From assembly GCA_001724355.1 (NCBI GenBank), contig MEEF01000008.1, forward strand, positions 1-64,000: DNA of 64,000 nt, written 5' to 3'. Below, one piece after another: positions 8,622 through 15,133 of this stretch. This stretch comes from Mesorhizobium sp. SCN 65-20. Its GTDB lineage: Bacteria; Pseudomonadota; Alphaproteobacteria; Rhizobiales; Rhizobiaceae. A model generated the notes under the pieces. It ran no database searches and was not told the origin of the DNA. It was given only the letters and a program-made list of their open reading frames with translations. Each line of letters opens with the position of its first letter. The stretch's first letter is position 1. Position numbers and translations under genes: made by a program.

Positions 8622-9173
8622 TCACTCCATCGACGGCGAACTGCCGAGCGACAGGGCCAGCTTGCGCAGCAGGCGGGCGAGATGGTCCTGTTCATCCCCA
8701 CTCAGGCCTTCGAGCATCAGGCTCTCGACCGCCATGTCGGCTTCGAAAGCTTCGCGGGCGCGGATGAGGCCTTGCTCGGTCAGTTCGACCGGCAGGCTGC
8801 GGCCGTCGCCTTCGGAGGCGACCTGCCTGACCAGGCCTGACTTGAGCAGCTTGGCGATGCGGTTGGTGACGCCGCCCGACGAAATCATCATCGACTTGTA
8901 GAGTTCGGTCGGGCGCAGCCGGTAGGGCGGGCCCGAGCGCAGCAGCGTGAACAGCACGTCCGCCTCGCCGGTGTCGAGCCCGTAGGAGGCGAAGATCGCC
9001 TCGATCTTGGGCCGCGCTGCCAGCGTGATCCAGCGGGCGCGGCCGAGGATCGCCATGCCGCGCGTGTCGAGATCGGGCAGTTCTCTGGCCCATTGCGCCC
9101 GGCGCGCGTCGATGCCGTCGTGCAGGCCGTCATCGGCCGACTCCCCAATATTTTCGTCGAGATGTCTTGACAC
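8622..9173 (-). CDS. MarR-family transcriptional regulator
   Basis: A 183-residue winged-helix regulator. The DNA-binding core covers about residues 55-140: the recognition-helix region is LRPTELYKSMMISSGGVTNRIAKLLKSGLV and the wing is RQVASEGDGRSLPVELTEQG. It has a longer N-terminus than most MarR proteins. The start is GTG at 9173, with GGAAC upstream. It is divergent from the EamA transporter gene over a 50-base gap that carries a perfect palindrome, so it very probably represses itself and that transporter. Confidence 0.9.
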   Translation of the reverse strand: MSRHLDENIGESADDGLHDGIDARRAQWARELPDLDTRGMAILGRARWITLAARPKIEAIFASYGLDTGEADVLFTLLRSGPPYRLRPTELYKSMMISSGGVTNRIAKLLKSGLVRQVASEGDGRSLPVELTEQGLIRAREAFEADMAVESLMLEGLSGDEQDHLARLLRKLALSLGSSPSME

Positions 9174-9191
9174 TAAGATAGTTCCATCATT

Positions 9192-9209
9192 TATCTTAGC
9201 GCTAAGATA
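9192..9209. promoter_or_regulatory. Probable MarR operator
   Basis: A perfect 18-base palindrome, TATCTTAGCGCTAAGATA, lies between the divergent MarR and EamA genes. A second half-site, CTAAGATA at 9173-9180, abuts the MarR start codon. The spacing and symmetry fit a dimeric winged-helix regulator controlling both promoters. Confidence 0.75.
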
Positions 9210-9223
9210 TCTGGAGCTTCGCC

Positions 9224-10138
9224 ATGACGCAACAGGAAGTCCTCCGTCTGCCGGTGTCCTATGCCGCGCGCTCGCCGCTGATCCTTCTGGCGTTGTGCGG
9301 CCTGGTCTTCGCCACCCGCATCATGATCTCGAAAGCTGCGCTGAATGCCGGCATGCAGCCGTTCCAACTCGCGCTGGTCGCCAATGTCGGCGCCGGCCTG
9401 GTGCTGCTGCCGCTGCTCGCCGCATCGGGGCAGGGCATCCCGCGCGAGCGCAGCCACATCGTGCTCTACCTGGTGCTCGGCATCATCAGCTTCACCGTGC
9501 CGACCGTGCTCGGCTACTACATCGTCGACCGAGTCGGGCCGGCCTACACCTCGACCGTCTATTCGCTGTCGCCGCTTCTGACGATGAGTTTTGCCGCCGG
9601 ACTCGGCATCGAGCGCATGTATTTGAGGCGCTTCGCCGGCATCCTGATCGGCCTTGCCGGCATGGCCGCCCTTGTGCAGCAGCAGGTGGCCGAAATCGAC
9701 TTCTCGCAGACGATCTGGGTGCTGCTCGGCATCACCATCCCGGCCTGCGCCGCAGCCGGCAACATCATCCGCTCGGCCTACTGGCCCAAGGGCTCGTCGG
9801 CGCTCGCCTTTTCCTGCGGCATCCTGCTGAGTTCCAGCTTGATGGTGGCGCTGGTGGCGCCGTTCTTCGAGGCGCCGTCGAGCTGGGTCTTCTTCGACCG
9901 CGACGTCCTGTTCTGGATCGGCTGCATGGTCGCCACCTCGGCCTCGTCCTATCTGCTCAACTTCCGCCTGCAGGAGATCGGTGGGCCGGTGTTCTTCAGC
10001 CAGCTCGGCTACTGGGGCACCGGCTTCGGCGTGGTGCTGGCGGCGATCCTGTTCAACGACGTGCTGACCACGCTGTCTGTCGCCGGCCTGGCCGCGATCA
10101 TTGCCGGCGGCGTGCTGGCCAATCGCCGGCGCGCCTGA
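9224..10138 (+). CDS. EamA/DMT-family membrane transporter
   Basis: A 304-residue inner-membrane protein with about ten hydrophobic helices arranged as two EamA repeats, the drug/metabolite transporter plan. The substrate cannot be read from the sequence. The divergent MarR gene and shared operator suggest induction by a small molecule that the transporter exports. The small DUF4287 gene follows after 30 bases and probably shares the transcript. Confidence 0.88.
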   Translation: MTQQEVLRLPVSYAARSPLILLALCGLVFATRIMISKAALNAGMQPFQLALVANVGAGLVLLPLLAASGQGIPRERSHIVLYLVLGIISFTVPTVLGYYIVDRVGPAYTSTVYSLSPLLTMSFAAGLGIERMYLRRFAGILIGLAGMAALVQQQVAEIDFSQTIWVLLGITIPACAAAGNIIRSAYWPKGSSALAFSCGILLSSSLMVALVAPFFEAPSSWVFFDRDVLFWIGCMVATSASSYLLNFRLQEIGGPVFFSQLGYWGTGFGVVLAAILFNDVLTTLSVAGLAAIIAGGVLANRRRA

Positions 10139-10168
10139 TCAAACCAAACCTAACGAGGAGAAAGAATA

Positions 10169-10399
10169 ATGTCCTTCCAGGCTTACCTCGACACCATCAA
10201 GACCAAGACCGGCAAGGGGCCGGAGGAACTCTTGGCGCTTGCGGACGACAAGGGATTTTCCGACGCCGGCAAGCTGAAGCCCGGCGTGAAGGCGGGCCAG
10301 ATCGTCGAATGGCTGCGCGACGAGTTCGGCCTCGGCCACGGCCATTCGATGGCGGTCTATGCGTTGCTCAGCGGCAAGAAGAAGCCCGGCGACAAGTAG
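10169..10399 (+). CDS. DUF4287 domain protein
   Basis: A 76-residue soluble protein of the DUF4287 family, seen here in SFQAYLDTIKTKTGKGPEEL at the start and FGLGHGHSMAVYALL near the end. The family is common in rhizobia and actinobacteria and has no assigned biochemical role that I know of. The ATG follows a clear GAGGAGAAAGAATA ribosome site. It is probably co-transcribed with the EamA gene. Confidence 0.85.
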   Translation: MSFQAYLDTIKTKTGKGPEELLALADDKGFSDAGKLKPGVKAGQIVEWLRDEFGLGHGHSMAVYALLSGKKKPGDK

Positions 10400-10418
10400 C
10401 GGCTGATCGGATCAGCCG
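10400..10418. terminator. Short hairpin between convergent genes
   Basis: CGGCTGA (10400-10406) and TCAGCCG (10412-10418) form a seven-base stem with a five-base loop. It begins directly after the DUF4287 stop and includes the stop of the facing TetR gene. There is no T-run; it is a modest terminator candidate. Confidence 0.4.
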
Positions 10419-10987
10419 GCCGGCGCGGGCTCGGTAAGCAATGCGGAGACGAATTCGCGCAGGCTGGCGGCAACGAAATCTTCGATCCGTCCTTGCGGGT
10501 CGAAGCCCCACCACAGAAGCGAGCCTTGCCATTGCGAGGCCATCAAGAGGCCGATACCCCGGGGGGCGCCGGCCACACCATTGAAGCGCTCGTCGAGGGC
10601 TGAGGACAGCGCCGCCTTCCAGGCCGCGCCGCGCGCCCTGAGTACGGGATCGCGCAGATCCTCGCGCAGCACCAGGAGGCCTTCGGCATAGGTTTCGATG
10701 CCGCCGTAGTCCGACAGGCCGACGAGCAGCTCGACGGCACCTGCGGGCGTCCTGGGCGTCGAGGCGGCAAGTGCGGCGGTCTTGGCATCGAGCCCGTCCC
10801 ACGCATGCAAGAGCGTTGCCTGCTTGAGGTTGGCCTTTGTCCTGAAGCGCTGCACCAGCGTCGCCGGCGACAGGCCGCAGGCGCGCCCCAGGCTTTCGAA
10901 GGTGAGTGCGTCGGGGCCGTGGCCGTGCAGGAGGCGCGAGGCGGCGGCCAGGACCTCTTCGTTGGAGAGGGTTTTGCGTCGGGGCAT
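10412..10987 (-). CDS. TetR-family transcriptional regulator
   Basis: A 191-residue repressor starting MPRRKTLSNEEVLAAA. The N-terminal helix-turn-helix is seen in LTFESLGRACGLSPATLVQRF. The C-terminal ligand domain has no closer identity. The frame extends 32 codons upstream across the operator region without a ribosome site, so the start at 10987 is preferred. It is divergent from an SDR oxidoreductase, with an AT-rich palindrome between, and likely represses both. Confidence 0.88.
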   Translation of the reverse strand: MPRRKTLSNEEVLAAASRLLHGHGPDALTFESLGRACGLSPATLVQRFRTKANLKQATLLHAWDGLDAKTAALAASTPRTPAGAVELLVGLSDYGGIETYAEGLLVLREDLRDPVLRARGAAWKAALSSALDERFNGVAGAPRGIGLLMASQWQGSLLWWGFDPQGRIEDFVAASLREFVSALLTEPAPAG

Positions 10988-11000
10988 CTTGACCTTTTTT

Positions 11001-11020
11001 ATAAACGAATATTCATTTAT
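11001..11020. promoter_or_regulatory. Probable TetR operator
   Basis: A 20-base near-perfect palindrome, ATAAACGAATATTCATTTAT, with one mismatched pair around a GAATATTC core. It lies 14-33 bases upstream of the TetR start and 57 bases before the SDR start, in a conspicuously AT-rich stretch that should contain both promoters. Confidence 0.7.
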
Positions 11021-11076
11021 ATATAACTTCGAAGCCGATGACCAGCCTCCGACAGGAGCACACTCGGGAGAGAACG

Positions 11077-11985
11077 ATGACACTGCAAGGAAAAGTGGCG
11101 CTCGTCGCCGGCGGCAGCCGCGGCGCGGGCAGGGGCATCGCCATGGAACTGGGCGCGGCGGGCGCCACCGTCTACGTGACAGGCCGGACGACCCGCGACC
11201 GGCAGTCCGAATACCAGCGGCCGGAGACGATCGAGGAAACCGCCGAGGCCATCGACGCGCTCGGCGGCAAGGGCATTGCGGTGCGCGTCGATCATCTCGT
11301 CTCCGACGAGGTGCGCGACCTCGTCGCCCGCATCCGCAAGGATGAGGGCCGGCTCGACATCCTCGTCAACGACATCTGGGGCGGCGAAAAGCTGTTCGAG
11401 TGGAACAAGCCGGTGTGGGACCACAATCTCGACAACGGCCTCAGGATGCTGAGGCTTTCCATCGACACGCACCTGATCACCGCCCATCACGCCCTGCCGC
11501 TGATGATCGAGAAGCCGGGCGGGCTTCTGGTCGAAGTGACCGACGGCACGGCCGAGTACAACGCGGTCAATTACCGTCTGTCGCCCTTCTACGACCTGTG
11601 TAAGTCAGCGGTGCTGCGCATGGCCTGGGCCCATGCCAAGGATCTCGCTCCGCATGGCGCGACCTCGGTGGCGATCACGCCCGGCTGGCTGCGCTCGGAG
11701 ATGATGCTGGAGCATTTCGGCGTCACCGAAGCCAACTGGCGCGACGCGACCAGGAACATCCCGCATTTCGCCATCTCCGAGACGCCGCGCTTCGTCGGCC
11801 GCGCTGTCGCGGCTCTTGCCGCCGACCCAAATGTGGCGCGCTGGAACGGCCAGTCGCTATCGAGCGGCGGCCTCGCGCAAGTCTATGGCTTCACCGACCT
11901 CGACGGCTCCCGTCCGAACGCCTGGCCCTATGTCGTCGAGGTACAGGATGCCGGCAAGCCGGCCGACACGACAGGGTATCGCTGA
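11077..11985 (+). CDS. Short-chain dehydrogenase/reductase
   Basis: A 302-residue Rossmann-fold oxidoreductase. The nucleotide-binding motif is GGSRGAGRGIA near the N-terminus, and YxxxK appears as YDLCK in SPFYDLCKSAVLRMAW. The start MTLQGKVALVAGG follows a GGGAGAGAACG ribosome site; a longer frame from 11038 lacks this. The substrate is unknown. Control by the divergent TetR protein suggests response to a xenobiotic or lipophilic aldehyde or ketone, but that is inference. Confidence 0.88.
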   Translation: MTLQGKVALVAGGSRGAGRGIAMELGAAGATVYVTGRTTRDRQSEYQRPETIEETAEAIDALGGKGIAVRVDHLVSDEVRDLVARIRKDEGRLDILVNDIWGGEKLFEWNKPVWDHNLDNGLRMLRLSIDTHLITAHHALPLMIEKPGGLLVEVTDGTAEYNAVNYRLSPFYDLCKSAVLRMAWAHAKDLAPHGATSVAITPGWLRSEMMLEHFGVTEANWRDATRNIPHFAISETPRFVGRAVAALAADPNVARWNGQSLSSGGLAQVYGFTDLDGSRPNAWPYVVEVQDAGKPADTTGYR

Positions 11986-12050
11986 TCAGGCGCGCCTTTG
12001 CTGCGAGCGGCGCGACCTGCGTCGGACTGCCTGTTACTCCACTTGACCCT

Positions 12051-12068
12051 GTCCCCTCCGGGGGGATA
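12051..12068. promoter_or_regulatory. Probable CsoR/InrS-type operator
   Basis: GTCCCCTCCGGGGGGATA is a C-tract/G-tract inverted repeat placed just ahead of the regulator start codon. CsoR, RcnR and InrS proteins characteristically bind G/C tracts flanked by A/T bases, so this is the natural autoregulatory site for the gene that starts at 12079. Confidence 0.6.
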
Positions 12069-12078
12069 GCAATCAGGC

Positions 12079-12360
12079 ATGACAGAACAAGCGCACTCCC
12101 ACGCGTCCCAGCCCGATACGGTCAAGCGCCTGAAACGGGCGGAGGGCCATCTGCGCGGCATCATCGCCATGATCGAGGCGGGCAGGCCGTGCCTCGACAT
12201 CGCCCAGCAGCTTCATGCCGTCGAAAAGGCGGTCGGCCAGGCCAAGCGCACGCTGATCCAGGACCATCTCGACCACTGCCTCGAGGACGCGGTCGGGACC
12301 CTGCCGCGCGAGCAGCGCCAGTCGATCGACGAGTTCAAGGAAATCACCAAATACCTCTAG
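12079..12360 (+). CDS. CsoR/RcnR-family metal-sensing repressor, InrS-like ligand set
   Basis: A 93-residue all-helical repressor of the DUF156 family. The metal-ligand positions can be read by spacing: C38, H63 and C67 match the C-H-C set of CsoR, and H6 is 32 residues before the cysteine, the spacing of the N-terminal histidine in RcnR and the nickel sensor InrS. H6/C38/H63/C67 is therefore an InrS-type set, which suggests nickel rather than copper. The next gene, 90 bases on, is an MFS exporter with a His-rich tail like NrsD/NreB, the known InrS target type. Nickel specificity is inference; cobalt or copper are alternatives. Confidence 0.85.
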   Translation: MTEQAHSHASQPDTVKRLKRAEGHLRGIIAMIEAGRPCLDIAQQLHAVEKAVGQAKRTLIQDHLDHCLEDAVGTLPREQRQSIDEFKEITKYL

Positions 12361-12449
12361 GGCGGGCGCAATAGCGGCCCTTGCAGGCTCTCGCCCGCGC
12401 CGCACGACGCCTTGGCCCGGGATCAACGAACACCGCCGGAGCCTGACCG

Positions 12450-13769
12450 ATGCTTGGGATACTGTCCAACCGAACCTATCGCCACCTGTTTGCGGCCCAG
12501 CTGATCGCGCTGATCGGCACCGGACTTGCGACCGTCGCGCTCGGCCTCCTGGCCTATGAACTGGCCGGGCCGGATGCGGGCGTGGTTCTCGGCACGGCTC
12601 TTGCGATCAAGATGATCGCCTTTGTCCTCGTCGCGCCGGTGGCAGCCGCATTCGCCGAGCGGCTTCCGAGGCGGGCGATGCTCGTCTGCCTCGACATGGT
12701 GCGGGCGGCGGTGGTGTTGCTTCTGCCGTTCGTCACCGAGGTGTGGCAGATCTATGTGCTGATCTTCGTCCTGCAATCGGCCTCGGCGGGCTTCACCCCG
12801 GCATTCCAGGCGACCATTCCCGACGTCTTGCCCGACGAGAAGGACTACACGCGGGCGCTGTCGCTGAGCCGGCTGGCCTATGACCTCGAGAGCCTGGTCA
12901 GTCCCATCCTGGCGGCAGCCCTGCTGACGGTGGTCGGCTTTCACGAGCTGTTTGCCGGTACCGTCGTCGGCTTCCTGGCCTCCGCGGCGCTGGTGGTTTC
13001 GGTAACGCTACCCACTCCGCACGCTTCCGCCCCGCGCGGCATCTATGAGCGGACCACGCGCGGCCTGCGCATCTATCTGGCCACCCCCCGGCTGCGGGGC
13101 CTGCTCGCGGTCGGCATGGCGGTCGCCGCTTCCGGCGCGATGGTGATCGTCAACACGGTGGTCATCGTGCAGGGCGAGTTCGGCCTGACGCAGCGGTCGA
13201 CGGCAATCGCCCTGGCCGCCTATGGCGGCGGATCGATGATGGCGGCGCTGATGCTGCCCAGGATCCTCGATCGGGTCCAGGACCGCTCGATCATGCTGGC
13301 CGGCATCTGCCTGCTGGCGCTCGGTCTCGTTTCTGGACCCCTGGTACGGGACTTCGAATCGCTCATTCCGCTGTGGTTTGTGCTTGGCCTCGGCTACTCG
13401 ATCGCTCAGACCCCCGGGGGCAGGCTGCTCAGGCGCTCGTCGCGTGCCGAGGACAGGCCGGCGCTGTTTGCGGCGCAGTTCGCGCTTTCGCATGCCTGCT
13501 GGTTGATCACCTATCCTCTGGCGGGTTGGCTCGGCGCGACGGTGGGCCTGGCCGGCACCTTCGTCGTCATGGCGGTGATCGCGACTGCGGCGGTTGCGGC
13601 GGCATTGCGTTTCTGGCCGTCTTCCGACCCGGATGTCGTCGATCACCACCATCACGGGCTTGCCGACGACGACCCGCACTGGGCCGAGGGCGGCCATCGG
13701 CTCGGGCATCGGCACGCCCATGGCTTCGTCATCGACGAACTCCACCCGCAGTGGCCGCGCCAGGGCTGA
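12450..13769 (+). CDS. MFS exporter with His-rich C-terminal tail, NreB/NrsD-like (probable nickel efflux)
   Basis: A 439-residue major-facilitator protein with about twelve membrane helices, starting MLGILSNRTYRHLFAAQ. After the last helix comes a cytoplasmic tail of some 40 residues with about ten histidines, including DHHHHG and GHRHAHG. NreB and NrsD nickel exporters carry such metal-binding tails. The upstream CsoR/InrS-type gene and its operator support metal-induced efflux. The regulator-transporter pair forms the right edge of the accessory block before recO. The metal itself is not proven by the sequence. Confidence 0.85.
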   Translation: MLGILSNRTYRHLFAAQLIALIGTGLATVALGLLAYELAGPDAGVVLGTALAIKMIAFVLVAPVAAAFAERLPRRAMLVCLDMVRAAVVLLLPFVTEVWQIYVLIFVLQSASAGFTPAFQATIPDVLPDEKDYTRALSLSRLAYDLESLVSPILAAALLTVVGFHELFAGTVVGFLASAALVVSVTLPTPHASAPRGIYERTTRGLRIYLATPRLRGLLAVGMAVAASGAMVIVNTVVIVQGEFGLTQRSTAIALAAYGGGSMMAALMLPRILDRVQDRSIMLAGICLLALGLVSGPLVRDFESLIPLWFVLGLGYSIAQTPGGRLLRRSSRAEDRPALFAAQFALSHACWLITYPLAGWLGATVGLAGTFVVMAVIATAAVAAALRFWPSSDPDVVDHHHHGLADDDPHWAEGGHRLGHRHAHGFVIDELHPQWPRQG

Positions 13770-13823
13770 CGCGACCCCGGCATTGTCCTTGATTTCGCCG
13801 CGCAACCGGCTGATGGTCCGGCC

Positions 13824-14585
13824 ATGGAGTGGCGCGACGAAGGAATCATCCTCGGCACCAGGAAGCACGGCGAAACCTCCGCCGTGCTCGAGGTGATGAC
13901 GCGCGCCCATGGCCGCCATCTCGGACTCGTGCGTGGCGGCCGCTCGCGCAAGCAGCAGCCGGTGCTGCAGGCGGGCAACCGCGTCGACCTGATCTGGCGG
14001 GCGCGGCTCGACGAGCATCTTGGTACGTTCCAGGCGGAGCCGATCGAACTCAACGCCGCTCGGCTGATCGACAGCGCGGTTGCTGTCTACGCACTGCAGA
14101 CGCTGGCCGCCCACCTCAGACTCCTGCCCGAGCGTGACCCCCATGCGGGCCTCTACGAGACGCTGGCGATATTGATCGACCATCTGGCCGATGCCGACAG
14201 CGTCGGCGAGCTCGTCGTCCGTTTCGAACTGCTCGTGCTGGAAGAGTTGGGCTTCGGTCTCGACCTGACGGAATGTGCTGCGACCGGCGTGCGCGAGGAG
14301 TTGACCTATGTCTCGCCGAAATCCGGCCGCGCCGTGTCGCGCGAGGCCGGCCAACCCTGGCGCGACAAGCTGCTGCCGCTGCCGGCGTTCCTTCAGCGCG
14401 GGGCGCGGCAGGGCGCGGATCTCGCTGCGGTCGAGGATGCATTCCGGCTCACCGCCTTCTTCTTTGCGCGGCATGTCTACGAGCCGCGCGGCATCGAGGC
14501 TCCCGACGCGCGCGGCGGCCTGGTGATTGCGCTGCGCAAGTTCTATGCCGCCCGATCCATCTCCCACGGAGACACTGCCGCATGA
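13824..14585 (+). CDS. recO: DNA repair protein RecO
   Basis: A 253-residue RecFOR-pathway protein that anneals single strands and loads RecA onto SSB-coated DNA. The N-terminal OB-fold starts [26 protein letters not shown] and includes [10 protein letters not shown]. The helical C-terminal domain has the family pattern [20 protein letters not shown]. The four-cysteine zinc site of some RecO proteins is absent, as I expect for the alphaproteobacterial branch. It normally follows era closely, but here lies 12.8 kb downstream. Its stop overlaps the next start as ATGA. Confidence 0.93.
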   Translation: MEWRDEGIILGTRKHGETSAVLEVMTRAHGRHLGLVRGGRSRKQQPVLQAGNRVDLIWRARLDEHLGTFQAEPIELNAARLIDSAVAVYALQTLAAHLRLLPERDPHAGLYETLAILIDHLADADSVGELVVRFELLVLEELGFGLDLTECAATGVREELTYVSPKSGRAVSREAGQPWRDKLLPLPAFLQRGARQGADLAAVEDAFRLTAFFFARHVYEPRGIEAPDARGGLVIALRKFYAARSISHGDTAA

Positions 14586-15100
14586 GCCAAGTCGAATTGT
14601 TCCCGGGCCACTTTTCTCCGCTTGGCCTGGGCACGATCCCGCATGAGGACGTGCACCTCTATTCCGGTCGGGAACTCTTGCAGCGCGTGGTCGACGGTCT
14701 CTATCCGGCGCCGCCGATCGCGGGCCTGCTCAATTTCAACCTGACGGAAGTCGAGGAAGGGCGAGCGGTGTTCCGCGGGCTGCCCGGCGAACGCCATCTC
14801 AATCCGCTCGGCTCGGTGCATGGCGGCTGGGCAGCCACGCTGCTCGACTCGGCGCTCGGCTGCGCCGTGCACAGCACGCTCGCCAGGGGCGAGGCCTATA
14901 CGACGGCCGAATTCAAGGTGAACCTGACACGGCCGATCACGCCCGCCACGGGCGAGGTGGTGTGCGAGGGCAGGGTGATCCACAAGGGCAGGACGCTGGC
15001 CGTGTCCGAGGCCACGCTGAAGGACGGCAGCGGCAAGCTGCTCGCCTTTGGCACCGAAACGTGTTCGATCTTTCCGGTCGCCAATCTCGCGGCGCGCTGA
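14582..15100 (+). CDS. PaaI-type hotdog thioesterase
   Basis: A 172-residue acyl-CoA thioesterase-like protein. The hotdog motif is [19 protein letters not shown], followed by a typical beta-sheet run ending in [15 protein letters not shown] at 14582 overlaps the recO stop (ATGA), so the two genes are coupled; a longer in-frame extension back into recO is ignored. The acyl substrate is unknown. Confidence 0.87.
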   Translation: MSQVELFPGHFSPLGLGTIPHEDVHLYSGRELLQRVVDGLYPAPPIAGLLNFNLTEVEEGRAVFRGLPGERHLNPLGSVHGGWAATLLDSALGCAVHSTLARGEAYTTAEFKVNLTRPITPATGEVVCEGRVIHKGRTLAVSEATLKDGSGKLLAFGTETCSIFPVANLAAR

Positions 15101-15133
15101 TCGTTATCCGGCCAATCTGAGGGGGAACAGGCC

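Noticed and set aside
7278-8840. A 520-codon frame overlapping pepT on the same strand
   Set aside because: Arg/Gly/His-rich translation in another frame of pepT, which has complete catalytic motifs.
12423-14567. Long minus-strand frames opposite the MFS exporter and recO
   Set aside because: Antisense to recognised genes, with no family match and no ribosome-binding sites.
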